A DNA stretch of 64,000 nt, taken from contig CALVWJ010000004.1 in NCBI GenBank assembly GCA_944366945.1, positions 87,612-151,611 on the forward strand, read 5' to 3'. Position numbers and translations under genes: made by a program. The notes below the pieces were generated by a model. That model was not told the origin of the DNA and did no database searches. It saw only the letters and a list, made by a program, of their open reading frames with translations. Position 1 is the first letter of the stretch; each line of letters starts with the position of its first letter. The stretch comes from an uncultured Clostridia bacterium. Its GTDB lineage: Bacteria; Bacillota; Clostridia; Christensenellales; CAG-138. This document shows, piece after piece, positions 8,363-16,907 of this stretch.

Positions 8363-8391
8363 TTGACAAATATATCCGAGCAGGTTAAAAT
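8363..8391 (+). promoter_or_regulatory. Promoter of the MarR-ABC operon
   Basis: TTGACA (8363-8368) and TAAAAT (8386-8391), spacing 17. The predicted transcription start falls inside the palindrome at 8398-8414. Confidence 0.78.
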
Positions 8392-8397
8392 ATCAAT

Positions 8398-8414
8398 CGC
8401 TTAATTGTTAAGCG
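8398..8414. promoter_or_regulatory. Palindromic operator, probably for the MarR repressor
   Basis: CGCTTAA-TTG-TTAAGCG is a perfect 7-base inverted repeat starting seven bases after the -10 box, the position expected for an autoregulatory MarR operator. Binding is inferred from position and symmetry only. Confidence 0.65.
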
Positions 8415-8442
8415 GTTTATATTTTGAAAGGAGGTTTGCTTC

Positions 8443-8940
8443 ATGGCTTCTTCGGAGCTCTACCGTGAAATCATCAGCGCGATGCGCCGCCTTGACCTGC
8501 TTAGACGCATCAGCATCCGCGATAGCGTACATGGCATCGAGTTACACCGCACGCAAATGCCGATGCTGGATTATATTTCCAAGCATGCAGGTTGCACGCA
8601 GGCAGATATTTCCAATCATCTCCATGTTTCACCCGCTTCAATCGCCTGTTCCGCCAAGCGCATGGAAAGCGCCGGGCTGATTTCCCGCATGCCGGATGAA
8701 ACGAATCTAAGGCGTAACAAGCTCACTGCTACAGAAGCGGGTCATGCTTGCCTTGCTGAAATGTTTGCCGTGTTTGACGCGCTGGATGCGCGCACATTCA
8801 GTGGCTTTTCCGATGCGGAGCTTATATCCCTTTCCAGCATGCTCAACCGCATGATTGAGAACTCTGCCCAGGGGGATACCGCGCATAAAACAATACATGA
8901 ATTGATTCGCCAGCTCAATGAAATGGAGGGAGAAAAGTAA
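8443..8940 (+). CDS. MarR-family transcriptional regulator
   Basis: A 165-residue winged-helix repressor. The recognition region TQADISNHLHVSPASIACSAKRMESAGLISRMPDETNLRRNKLTATEAG has the MarR arrangement: helix-turn-helix near residues 52-75, then the wing with the characteristic D-x-R-x-x-x-LT pattern (DETNLRRNKLT). It starts at ATG 8443 behind AAAGGAGG. Its stop overlaps the start of the first ABC gene by one base, so it is the first gene of the exporter operon. MarR proteins commonly repress efflux genes and are released by small aromatic or cationic ligands. The likely target is the palindrome at 8398-8414. The inducer is unknown. Confidence 0.9.
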   Translation: MASSELYREIISAMRRLDLLRRISIRDSVHGIELHRTQMPMLDYISKHAGCTQADISNHLHVSPASIACSAKRMESAGLISRMPDETNLRRNKLTATEAGHACLAEMFAVFDALDARTFSGFSDAELISLSSMLNRMIENSAQGDTAHKTIHELIRQLNEMEGEK

Positions 8941-10667
8941 TGTTGAAAAAGTTGTTCCCGTTCCTTAAAGGGTACGGGGTTAGCTCCATACTTGCATCTT
9001 TAACGGTCATCTGCGAAGTTTTGCTCGAAGTGTACATTCCCTATCTTATGGCCGACATCATCAACATCGGCATTGCAAACGGCGATGTTGATTTTATCAT
9101 TCGGCGCGGCCTGTTGATGATCGGCATGGCTTGCCTTTCCCTTGCGATGGGCGCGCTTTCGGCCCGTTTTGCGGTGGTCGCCAGCGCAGGCTTTGCCAAG
9201 AACCTGCGCGCCGGCCTGTTTGAGCGAGTGCAGGGCTTTTCATTCGCCAATGTCGATAAATTCTCCACCGCCTCCCTAATTACCCGTTTGACCACGGATA
9301 TTACAAACGTGCAGCAATCCTTCATGATGATTGTGCGCACGCTCGTCCGCGCGCCTATCATGCTTGTGGCCGCAACAATTATGGCGATCCGCCTAAACGC
9401 AGAGCTTGCAACCGTTTTCGCATTTGCAATCCCAATTCTTGGCATTTTCCTCATAGCCATCGGCACGCGCGCTTTTCCGCGTTTTAAAGCGATGCTTAAA
9501 AGATACGATGGCATGAATGCCCAAGTGCAGGAAGATTTGATTGCGATCCGGGTCGTAAAAGCTTTTGTGCGGGAAAAGCATGAGGATGCACGTTTTACCG
9601 CTTCCGCTGAAGCGGTGCGCGAGGCACAGATCAAGGCTGAGCGCCTGCTGGTCTGGAACATGCCCGTTTCGCAATACATCCTATACCTCTGCATGATTGC
9701 GGTCTGCTATATCGGCGGCCACTTGATCGTAGCAGGCGATATGCTCACTGGCGACCTTATGAGCTTCATCAGTTATATCACGCAGATCCTTTCTTCGCTG
9801 ATGATGCTTTCCATGATGTTCGTAATGCTCGTTTTGACCCGTGCAAGCGCAGCGCGCATTGTTGAGGTCCTTTCCGAGAAGAACGCGATTACGGATGATG
9901 ACGCGGATGCATCCCTTTCCGTGCCCGATGGCTCCATCGAATTTCGGGACGTTTGCTTCAGCTATTCCAACGATCCTTCCAACCTTACGCTTTCCCATAT
10001 CAACCTTAAGATCAAGCGGGGTGAGACGATCGGCATTATCGGCGGCACGGGCTCTGCTAAGTCCTCGCTGGTGCAGCTCATCCCACGCCTCTACGATGTG
10101 CTTTCCGGCTCTGTGCTCGTGGGTGGCCACGATGTGCGGGAATATAAAATCAAAGCCTTGCGGGACAGCGTCTCCATGGTTTTGCAGAAAAACGTGCTCT
10201 TTTCCGGCACCATCCGCGACAATCTCCGCTGGGGCGATGAAAACGCATCGGATGCTGAAATCGAGGCAGCCTGCCGGGCAGCCGCAGCCCATGATTTCAT
10301 TACCGCCTTCCCAGCTGGCTATGAGACGGATCTGGGCCAGGGCGGCGTGAACGTTTCAGGCGGACAGAAGCAGCGCCTGTGCATCGCCCGCGCGCTCCTC
10401 AAACGCCCGAAAATCATTATCCTGGACGATAGCACAAGCGCCGTTGATACGGCGACCGATGCTGCAATCCGCAAAGCGTTACGCGAGGAACTCGTTGGCA
10501 CTACAACCATCATCATTGCACAGCGCATCACCTCGGTCATGGATGCTGACCGCATTATCGTCATGCATGACGGCCAGATTGAGGATGTTGGCACGCATGA
10601 AGAGCTGGTAGAGCGCAATGAGATCTACCGGGAAGTTTATGAATCTCAGCAAAAGGGGGTGGCGTAA
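8940..10667 (+). CDS. ABC exporter half-transporter with degenerate ATP site (subunit 1)
   Basis: A 575-residue fusion of a six-helix ABC exporter membrane domain (residues about 15-310) and an ATPase domain. The Walker A is GGTGSAKSS near residue 368 (Ala instead of the usual Gly before Lys), the signature VSGGQKQR is near 471, and the Walker B ends ILDDSTSAVD near 495. Asp replaces the catalytic Glu, which marks the degenerate-site subunit of heterodimeric exporters such as TM287/288 and LmrCD. It pairs with the next gene, which has an intact site. The overlap with marR and the two-base gap to subunit 2 make one operon. Substrate (drug, peptide or lipid) cannot be read from sequence. Confidence 0.92.
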   Translation: MLKKLFPFLKGYGVSSILASLTVICEVLLEVYIPYLMADIINIGIANGDVDFIIRRGLLMIGMACLSLAMGALSARFAVVASAGFAKNLRAGLFERVQGFSFANVDKFSTASLITRLTTDITNVQQSFMMIVRTLVRAPIMLVAATIMAIRLNAELATVFAFAIPILGIFLIAIGTRAFPRFKAMLKRYDGMNAQVQEDLIAIRVVKAFVREKHEDARFTASAEAVREAQIKAERLLVWNMPVSQYILYLCMIAVCYIGGHLIVAGDMLTGDLMSFISYITQILSSLMMLSMMFVMLVLTRASAARIVEVLSEKNAITDDDADASLSVPDGSIEFRDVCFSYSNDPSNLTLSHINLKIKRGETIGIIGGTGSAKSSLVQLIPRLYDVLSGSVLVGGHDVREYKIKALRDSVSMVLQKNVLFSGTIRDNLRWGDENASDAEIEAACRAAAAHDFITAFPAGYETDLGQGGVNVSGGQKQRLCIARALLKRPKIIILDDSTSAVDTATDAAIRKALREELVGTTTIIIAQRITSVMDADRIIVMHDGQIEDVGTHEELVERNEIYREVYESQQKGVA

Positions 10668-10668
10668 T

Positions 10669-12564
10669 ATGCCTCCAGTACCGCAGGGAAAAAACGCATT
10701 CCACCGGCCCAAAAACATGCGCCGCACCTTTGCGCGAACGTTTGCCTGCTTTAAGGCATACCATTTCCAGCTGGTGCTCGTGCTTATCGGCATCGTATTA
10801 AGCGCAGGCGCGAATGTGGCCGGCACCTATATGCTCAAGCCGATCATCGACGATTACATCGTCCCCTGGATTGGTAACGCGGATCCCGATTTTTCCGGCT
10901 TGATCGGCCAGCTTGCCATCATGTTTGCAATCTATACGATCGGCATGGGCGGCACATACCTCTATAACCGGCTGATGATCTCCATCTCTACCGGCACGCT
11001 TCTGGATCTGCGCAAACAGCTTTTTACGCACATGCAGAAGCTCCCCATCCGCTATTTTGACACGCGCACCCATGGCGAAATCATGTCCACCTACACCAAC
11101 GACATCGATGCCATGCGCGAAATGCTCAGCCAGGGTATTCCGCAGTTTATCAGCTCTGCGATCAGCATCGTTGGCACGTTCCTCATGATGGTCGTGCTTA
11201 GCCCGCTTCTCACGCTCGTCGCACTTGCGATGCTCGCTGTGATGCTTCTGATTACCAGTTCCATTGCCCGGCGCAGCGGGCGCTATTTCAAAGCGCGCCA
11301 GGATTCGCTTTCCCAAGTGAACGGCTACATCGAAGAGATGATCGAAGGGCAGAAGGTCGTAAAAGTTTTCTGCCATGAAAAGGCGGTAAACAGCGCGTTC
11401 TCCGGTCTAAATGAAACGCTCACGGAAAACACCGTAACAGCCAATACCTGGGCAAGCCTTATGGGACCCATTATGAACAACCTCGGCCATGTAACCTATG
11501 CGCTCACGGCAGCAGCCGGCGGCCTCATGGCGGTAGGCGGTTTAATCAATCTCGGCTCCATCGCTTCCTTCTTGGAATACACGCGCAAGTTCGCCATGCC
11601 GATCAGCCAGCTCTCCCAGCAGATGAACAACGTCATGGGCGCGCTCGCGGGCGCAGAACGCATTTTCGATTTGATCGATGAACCGATCGAAGAGGATGAT
11701 GGCGACGTGACCATGGTCAATGCGATCCGCAATGCGCAAGGCACGCTTGAGGAATGCGCGCAGCACACTGGAATCTGGGCATGGAAAGTTCCTTCGGAAA
11801 CGGAGGAAAGTGGCTATGCGCTCATTGAAGTGCGCGGCGACGTCCGCTTCCACGATGTAACGTTCAGCTACGATGGGGAAAAGACCGTGCTCAAAAACGT
11901 ATCGCTTTATGCAAAACCTGGCCAGAAGATCGCCTTTGTAGGCTCTACAGGTGCTGGCAAAACAACCATTACAAACCTCATTAACCGCTTCTATGATGTG
12001 CAGGAAGGCGAGATCACCTACGATGGCATCCCTATCATGCGCATCAAGAAGGATGCGCTGCGTGGCTCGCTCGCCATGGTGCTGCAGGATACACACCTGT
12101 TTACCGGAACGGTGCGCGAAAACATCCGTTACGGCAAACTGGATGCAACGGATGCAGAGGTGGAAGCAGCGGCAAAGCTAGCCAACGCGCACTTCTTTAT
12201 CTCCCATCTGCCGCAGGGATATGATACCGTGCTTACGGCGGACGGCGCAAACCTCAGCCAGGGCCAGCGCCAGCTTATCGCCATCGCCCGCGCAGCTGTG
12301 GCAGACCCGCCGGTGCTCATCCTCGATGAGGCCACAAGCTCCATCGATACGCGCACCGAAGCGCACATTGAACGCGGCATGGATCAGCTCATGAAAGGCC
12401 GCACGGTTTTCGTCATCGCGCACCGGCTCTCTACTGTGCGCAACTCCAACGCCATCATGGTGCTCGAGCACGGCGAGATCATCGAGCGCGGCGATCACGA
12501 CGATTTGATTGCCCAGAAAGGCAAATACTATCAGCTCTACACCGGCATGTTTGAGCTATCCTAA
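10669..12564 (+). CDS. ABC exporter half-transporter with consensus ATP site (subunit 2)
   Basis: A 631-residue membrane-ATPase fusion. The ATPase domain has Walker A GSTGAGKTT (near residue 425), signature LSQGQRQ (near 528) and Walker B VLILDEATSSID with the catalytic Glu (near 553), so it provides the hydrolytically competent site missing from its partner. Between membrane domain and ATPase there is an insertion of about 40 residues (roughly 350-395, including GTLEECAQHTGIWAWKVP) seen in the LmrD/TM288-type subunit. I start it at ATG 10669, one codon after the stop of subunit 1 and preceded by AAAGGGGGTGG. Upstream in-frame codons overlap subunit 1. Confidence 0.93.
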   Translation: MPPVPQGKNAFHRPKNMRRTFARTFACFKAYHFQLVLVLIGIVLSAGANVAGTYMLKPIIDDYIVPWIGNADPDFSGLIGQLAIMFAIYTIGMGGTYLYNRLMISISTGTLLDLRKQLFTHMQKLPIRYFDTRTHGEIMSTYTNDIDAMREMLSQGIPQFISSAISIVGTFLMMVVLSPLLTLVALAMLAVMLLITSSIARRSGRYFKARQDSLSQVNGYIEEMIEGQKVVKVFCHEKAVNSAFSGLNETLTENTVTANTWASLMGPIMNNLGHVTYALTAAAGGLMAVGGLINLGSIASFLEYTRKFAMPISQLSQQMNNVMGALAGAERIFDLIDEPIEEDDGDVTMVNAIRNAQGTLEECAQHTGIWAWKVPSETEESGYALIEVRGDVRFHDVTFSYDGEKTVLKNVSLYAKPGQKIAFVGSTGAGKTTITNLINRFYDVQEGEITYDGIPIMRIKKDALRGSLAMVLQDTHLFTGTVRENIRYGKLDATDAEVEAAAKLANAHFFISHLPQGYDTVLTADGANLSQGQRQLIAIARAAVADPPVLILDEATSSIDTRTEAHIERGMDQLMKGRTVFVIAHRLSTVRNSNAIMVLEHGEIIERGDHDDLIAQKGKYYQLYTGMFELS

Positions 12565-12584
12565 TGCATATTTGGAGGATACCT

Positions 12585-13082
12585 ATGGAATTGACGTTCC
12601 AGCCGGCTACCCCGGCCGAGCTTGCCACCGCGGTCGCAATTGCACGGGCGGCTTCGGCAAGCCCATATTCCCACTGGGATGCTGATTACCCCAATGAAGC
12701 GATCCTCGCAGAGGATATTGCGCGCGGTGAACTTTACCTGCTGCGTGAAGACGGCGTTCCGCGCGCGATGATCTCCATTTTAGATGAGGCGTTGGAATGC
12801 AATCTCGTTTCCTTTCCATGGCCGGAAAAGCGGGAACGCACCTGCATGCTAGCTCGCCTTGGTATCGTCCCCGAAGCGCAGGGACGCGGCCTTGCAGCAG
12901 AGACGATGCGCCTTGCGGCAGACGCTGCCCGCGCGCGCGGCTTCACAGCAGCGCGGCTGCTCGCGTCTCAGGATAACCCAGTGACCAACCACATCTATCA
13001 AAAGCTGGGCTATCATCCGTGCGGCCACGCACGCCTTTGGGATGAAGAGGATTTTGTTGGCTATGAGCTCCCGTTGGGATAA
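12585..13082 (+). CDS. GNAT-family N-acetyltransferase
   Basis: A 165-residue protein with the GNAT fold. The acetyl-CoA-binding segment reads LGIVPEAQGRGLAAETMRLAADAARARG (V/I-x-P-x-x-Q/R-x-x-G-x-G/A near residues 91-103), followed by the C-terminal SQDNPVTNHIYQKLGYHPCG. The substrate is not predictable. ATG 12585 follows TTTGGAGGA at the usual spacing, 20 bases after the ABC stop, so it is the last gene of the MarR operon. Co-transcription with an exporter suggests a detoxification or resistance role, which is inference. A strong hairpin follows. Confidence 0.85.
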   Translation: MELTFQPATPAELATAVAIARAASASPYSHWDADYPNEAILAEDIARGELYLLREDGVPRAMISILDEALECNLVSFPWPEKRERTCMLARLGIVPEAQGRGLAAETMRLAADAARARGFTAARLLASQDNPVTNHIYQKLGYHPCGHARLWDEEDFVGYELPLG

Positions 13083-13104
13083 AGAATAATCCATGTACAA
13101 CAAA

Positions 13105-13129
13105 GAAGCCGGCCCTAAGGGCCGGCTTC
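13105..13129 (+). terminator. Hairpin terminator of the MarR-ABC-GNAT operon
   Basis: GAAGCCGGCCC-TAA-GGGCCGGCTTC forms an 11-base-pair perfect stem 22 bases after the stop codon. There is no strong T run directly after it on the plus strand. Confidence 0.65.
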
Positions 13130-13616
13130 AGCTTGTCAAAAAACCTCCTTTGGGAAATTCGAAGCCCCGCTCTTTCCTAAGGCTTCTTATGGGATTTAGC
13201 GGCACAGGGTGCATTGCGCCGAAGGGCAAGCGAAAGCCCTCCGAGCTTTTCCTGCACGGCACGCGGATTGCACCACAACAGCCACTTTTTCGGTAGCTTT
13301 CGATAGGAAAATCAGCTTTCCCCTGTGTTGAAGAAGCGGTAACCTCCACGTTTAAAGCTTCCGGGATCCATTGCACTCCAAAGGGGGATTTTCATGGAAC
13401 GCCCTTTCTCCGGCATGCTTTTGTGCATGCGCGGCGCATCCCCACTTCACCTCCGCTCCGTTTCATATCCTTTAACTGCAAGCGCCCGGCCTGCACAGGT
13501 CGGGTGCTTCGTGTTTGATGTGCGTTCTCAAAGGTTCAAAACCGATCCGCGCATTCCCAGCATCCGCCACACAGCGCAATCGAAATCGCTCCACATAGAC
13601 GAAGCGCCCCGCGGTT
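13130..13616. other. Intergenic region without recognisable gene
   Basis: About 490 bases between convergent genes. Open frames here are short, lack ribosome binding sites and do not resemble known proteins. I see no RNA gene or mobile element. Confidence 0.4.
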
Positions 13617-14333
13617 TCACCTTTGCGCGCAGTATTCCGTTTCCAGCGCTACCCGGCCGCGGTACGGCGCGGAGCACGGCAGCGCGCGTAGCCTCGCAAA
13701 AACGGAAAAATCATTCCAGAAATGCATGGGATATGCGCGCACCGTATCTGTATGGCGCATGAAATAATCAAAGCCTTGCGCAAAATCCGCTTCCTGCCGC
13801 GGATCCAATACAAGGAACGCAGCGTCGATCCTGCGGCCCGAAAGGCGGCCTACTTCCGCCTGGAAGCGCGCAGTCATCGCCTGGTTTTCTTCCGGCGGCT
13901 CGCCTTCCCATACCCAATCGTTCAAATCTCCCGCATGGAAAATGGTTTCTCCGCATGCAGAAATAAGGAACGCAACGCCCGCGTCTGTAGAGGCGAACGT
14001 TTCCACGCAAAGCGGGCCAAACCGCTTCGTTTCGTGCGCGCCCAAAAAGACCAGCGCATCATAGGTTTCTTTGGAAACGCCGTGGCGCGCAAACCCCGCC
14101 GCGCTCCATTTGCGCTTGATATCCCGTGAAAGAATATAGGTTACGTTTGGGTGCGCCTTTCCAAGCTCGAAAATCGCAAAGTTGAAATGATCCTGGTGCG
14201 CGTGACTTGCGAACACATAGAGCGGCTTATCCAGTGCGAAAGGCGGAAAAACGCCCTGGTAGTAATCAAACAGCAGCGTGCAGCCTGCAAGCTCCACGGC
14301 AAATCCGCTGTGTCCAATATAGGAAACATTCAT
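13617..14333 (-). CDS. MBL-fold metallo-hydrolase
   Basis: A 238-residue soluble hydrolase with the metallo-beta-lactamase fold: the opening YIGHSGFAVEL, the metal motif SHAHQDHF (HxHxDH, near residue 63), an Asp ligand in HAGDLNDW (near 134) and a late His in AYPMHFWNDF (near 218). The layout resembles the UlaG-like/YcbL class of MBL proteins that act on small esters or lactones. It lies eight bases after the YcxB-like gene, so the two are probably co-transcribed. The substrate is unknown and the metal is presumably Zn. Confidence 0.85.
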   Translation of the reverse strand: MNVSYIGHSGFAVELAGCTLLFDYYQGVFPPFALDKPLYVFASHAHQDHFNFAIFELGKAHPNVTYILSRDIKRKWSAAGFARHGVSKETYDALVFLGAHETKRFGPLCVETFASTDAGVAFLISACGETIFHAGDLNDWVWEGEPPEENQAMTARFQAEVGRLSGRRIDAAFLVLDPRQEADFAQGFDYFMRHTDTVRAYPMHFWNDFSVFARLRALPCSAPYRGRVALETEYCAQR

Positions 14334-14341
14334 TTTGAGCC

Positions 14342-14860
14342 TCAGCGCGCAACGGTCTTATATTTCTTTTCGCCCATCCGCGCGCGCAGATGTTTGGCAA
14401 GCGCCTCCGCCGTGCCCTGCTCGAACCCGGCTTTTGACACGATATAGGCCTGCCTTGCATTTGCATACAGGTAAAATGCATCCGGCGTTTCCCAAACATC
14501 GAACAGGCGCTCATAGTATGCGCGCTCTTCTTTGCCGTTTACGGAAATGGTAAAGCTGTTTTTTAAAAATACATACCGCTGGGATAGCCCTGCAAAGGAA
14601 GACTGCTCAAACTTTTTTTCCGGCGCAATGAAGATCGCGTAAAAGCGGCGCGCGAACAGGTAAAGCGCGAGCGCCAACACCGCGAGATACAACCATGCGC
14701 CCCCGCGCACCGCAAAAAATGCACCTGTGAGTACGGAAAGAACTAAAAACGCGAACAATGCTTGCGTGCTCCAGGGAACCTGCTTTACAATGCGCGCATT
14801 GAAACGTTGAAAGCGTAACACGGTTTCCTTATCATAGTGTGTCGTATTAATAATATCCAT
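14342..14860 (-). CDS. YcxB-like membrane protein
   Basis: A small protein (172 aa) with two adjacent membrane helices at about residues 34-75 (LFAFLVLSVLTGAFFAV and GAWLYLAVLALALYLFA) followed by a cytosolic beta-rich domain (FTISVNGKEERAYYERLFDVWETPDAFYLYANARQAYIV). That arrangement is the YcxB-like domain, whose role is unknown. I choose ATG 14860 because GGAG lies six bases upstream; ATG 14872 lacks one. It leads a two-gene unit with the MBL hydrolase and is divergent from the pst operon. Confidence 0.7.
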   Translation of the reverse strand: MDIINTTHYDKETVLRFQRFNARIVKQVPWSTQALFAFLVLSVLTGAFFAVRGGAWLYLAVLALALYLFARRFYAIFIAPEKKFEQSSFAGLSQRYVFLKNSFTISVNGKEERAYYERLFDVWETPDAFYLYANARQAYIVSKAGFEQGTAEALAKHLRARMGEKKYKTVAR

Positions 14861-14974
14861 TGCCTGCTCCATTGGGTAAGATTTGTTTTTTACAATGTAT
14901 CATATTTCCGTAAAGCTTACAAGAGCGCCAGGTGCGCAATCCTGTAACATTTCATTTTTAAGCGTTCTGTTCCT

Positions 14975-14991
14975 TTTACACAGATTTAACA
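14975..14991 (+). promoter_or_regulatory. Pho box upstream of pstS
   Basis: TTTACA (14975-14980) and TTAACA (14986-14991) are direct repeats with an 11-base period, as expected for tandem PhoP/PhoB binding sites. A further TGTAACA lies at 14943-14949. A -10-like TATGAT is at 15024-15029 with no good -35 element, fitting an activator-dependent promoter. Confidence 0.65.
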
Positions 14992-15074
14992 TTTATACGC
15001 TTTCAGCCTTTACCTGCAAACCGTATGATATGCCCGTAAAAAAGAGAGAATAAAAGAAAGAAGGATTTTACACA

Positions 15075-15935
15075 ATGAAAAAACTAATTGCACTTTGCAC
15101 GGCGGTGCTGATGCTTCTTATGGTTGCGGCGGGTTGCGGCAACAACGCAAGTGAAAGCAATGCGATCTATGTCGTATCCCGCGAAGATGGTTCCGGAACG
15201 CGCAGCGCATTTGTGGAGCTGCTTGGCATTGAAACGGAAAACGAAGCGGGCGAAGCTGTAGACGCTACCGTACAAACCGCAGAGATCACCGACAGCACCT
15301 CTGTGATGATGCAGACCGTAGCAGGCAACAAGTCCGCCATCGGCTACATTTCGCTTGGCTCCCTGGACGATACGGTTAAGGCGCTCGAAATCGACGGCGT
15401 CGCGGCAAATATCGATACCGTAAAAGATGGAAGCTACAAAGTATCGCGCCCCTTCAATGTTGCTACAACGGCAAACGTGAGCGCAGAAGCGCAGGATTTC
15501 TTGAACTTCATCTTGAGCGCGGAAGGGCAGGCTGTCGTTGAGGAAGCTGGCTGCATCAGCCAGGGCAACACCGGCGCCTTCACGGGCGGCAGCGTTAGCG
15601 GCAAGATTGTGGTTGCAGGTTCCTCTTCCATCACCCCCACCATGGAAAAGCTCAAGGAAGCCTACAATGCCATCAATCCCAATCTGACCATTGACATTCA
15701 GCAGAGCGATTCCTCCACCGGCATGACCTCCGCGATCGATGGCCTCTGCGACATCGGCATGGCCTCCCGCGACTTGAAGGACAGCGAACTGGAAGCCGGC
15801 CTCGTGCCCACGGTAATCGCCATTGACGGTATTGCAGTCATCGTCAACAATGAAAGCAGCGTAACCGGCCTTACGAGCGAACAAGTGCGCGGCATCTTCA
15901 TGGGCGAGATCACGGACTGGAGCGAAGTAGAATAA
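15075..15935 (+). CDS. pstS: Phosphate-binding lipoprotein PstS, circularly permuted
   Basis: The 286-residue exported lipoprotein (signal peptide MKKLIALCTAVLMLLMVAAGC with lipobox Cys near residue 21) captures phosphate for PstCAB. Its segments are in an unusual order. The motif normally in the second half of PstS (VVSREDGSGTRSAFVEL) comes right after the lipobox, then VAGNKSAIGYISLGS. The motif normally at the N-terminus (IVVAGSSSITPTMEKLKEAY), DIGMASRDLKDSE, DGIAVIVNN and GEITDWSEVE come last. The protein is thus a circular permutation of the usual type. It leads the pst-pho operon behind the Pho box. A hairpin separates it from pstC. Confidence 0.92.
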   Translation: MKKLIALCTAVLMLLMVAAGCGNNASESNAIYVVSREDGSGTRSAFVELLGIETENEAGEAVDATVQTAEITDSTSVMMQTVAGNKSAIGYISLGSLDDTVKALEIDGVAANIDTVKDGSYKVSRPFNVATTANVSAEAQDFLNFILSAEGQAVVEEAGCISQGNTGAFTGGSVSGKIVVAGSSSITPTMEKLKEAYNAINPNLTIDIQQSDSSTGMTSAIDGLCDIGMASRDLKDSELEAGLVPTVIAIDGIAVIVNNESSVTGLTSEQVRGIFMGEITDWSEVE

Positions 15936-15973
15936 CCCAAATGATGCATACCACAATGCACACCAACGTTAAA

Positions 15974-15993
15974 CGGGCCGGCCTTCCGGCCCG
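15974..15993 (+). terminator. Stem-loop between pstS and pstC
   Basis: CGGGCCGG-CCTT-CCGGCCCG forms an 8-base-pair perfect stem without a T run. It probably stabilises or partially terminates the pstS transcript, allowing more binding protein than permease; that role is inferred from position. Confidence 0.6.
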
Positions 15994-16025
15994 CATTGGC
16001 ATGGTTTGGAAAGGAGAGCTTTTCT

Positions 16026-16904
16026 ATGGCCGAAAAAAAGCGCCGTACAAACGCCCGGCAGGTTCGTGAATCGCTGATGCATGTTGTGTTCCTGCTGACA
16101 GCCTGCATCTCTATCCTGGCCGTTGTGCTCATCTGCATTTTCATGTTCGCAAACGGCATCCCCACGATCGCTGAAATCGGGCCGGGCAATTTTCTGCTTG
16201 GCACGACGTGGAAACCGCTGAATGACCTTTTCGGCATCCTGCCCATGATCGTAGGCAGCCTCTATGTTACGGCCGGCGCCATCCTCATCGGCGTGCCTAT
16301 CGGCATTCTTTGCGCGGTATATCTCGCGCGGTTCTGCCCAAAGAGGCTCTACCGCGTGCTCAAGCCGCTCATCGACCTGCTTGCAGGCATTCCATCAATC
16401 GTCTATGGTTTTTTCGGGTTGGTTGTTATCGTGCCGCTGATGCAGCAGATGACGGGCGCAAGCGGCGGCAAAAATATCCTAACTGCCTCCCTCATGCTTG
16501 GCATCATGATCCTGCCCACGATCATCAGCGTTTCGGAGAGCGCCATCCGCGCCGTGCCGCAAAGCTACTATGAGGGTGCACTTGCGCTTGGCGCAACGCA
16601 TGAGCGGAGCGTGTTTTTCGCTGTGCTGCCGGCAGCAAAATCCGGCATCCTTGCAGGGGTAATCCTGGGCATAGGCCGCGCAATCGGCGAAGCAACTGCC
16701 GTAAAGATGGTGGCGGGCAATCAGCCCATCATGCCTGCAAGCTTATTAAGCGGCGTGCGCACGCTGACTTCAAACATCGTGGTGGAAATGGGCTATTCGG
16801 AAGGCTTGCATCGTGAAGCGCTGATTGCAACGGCAGTGGTGCTTTTTGTGTTCATCCTCCTCATCAACGTTTCCTTTGCAGCGATCAAAAAGAAGGAGGG
16901 CTAG
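16026..16904 (+). CDS. pstC: Phosphate ABC transporter permease PstC
   Basis: A 292-residue inner-membrane protein with six predicted helices, starting with LMHVVFLLTACISILAVVLI after a short basic N-terminus. The permease signature is seen as SYYEGALALGATHERSVFFAVLPAAKSGI near residues 180-205, followed by GRAIGEATAVKMVAGN, both standard for PstC. It forms the channel with PstA. ATG 16026 follows AAAGGAGAG. The next gene starts three bases after its stop. Confidence 0.94.
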   Translation: MAEKKRRTNARQVRESLMHVVFLLTACISILAVVLICIFMFANGIPTIAEIGPGNFLLGTTWKPLNDLFGILPMIVGSLYVTAGAILIGVPIGILCAVYLARFCPKRLYRVLKPLIDLLAGIPSIVYGFFGLVVIVPLMQQMTGASGGKNILTASLMLGIMILPTIISVSESAIRAVPQSYYEGALALGATHERSVFFAVLPAAKSGILAGVILGIGRAIGEATAVKMVAGNQPIMPASLLSGVRTLTSNIVVEMGYSEGLHREALIATAVVLFVFILLINVSFAAIKKKEG

Positions 16905-16907
16905 CGT

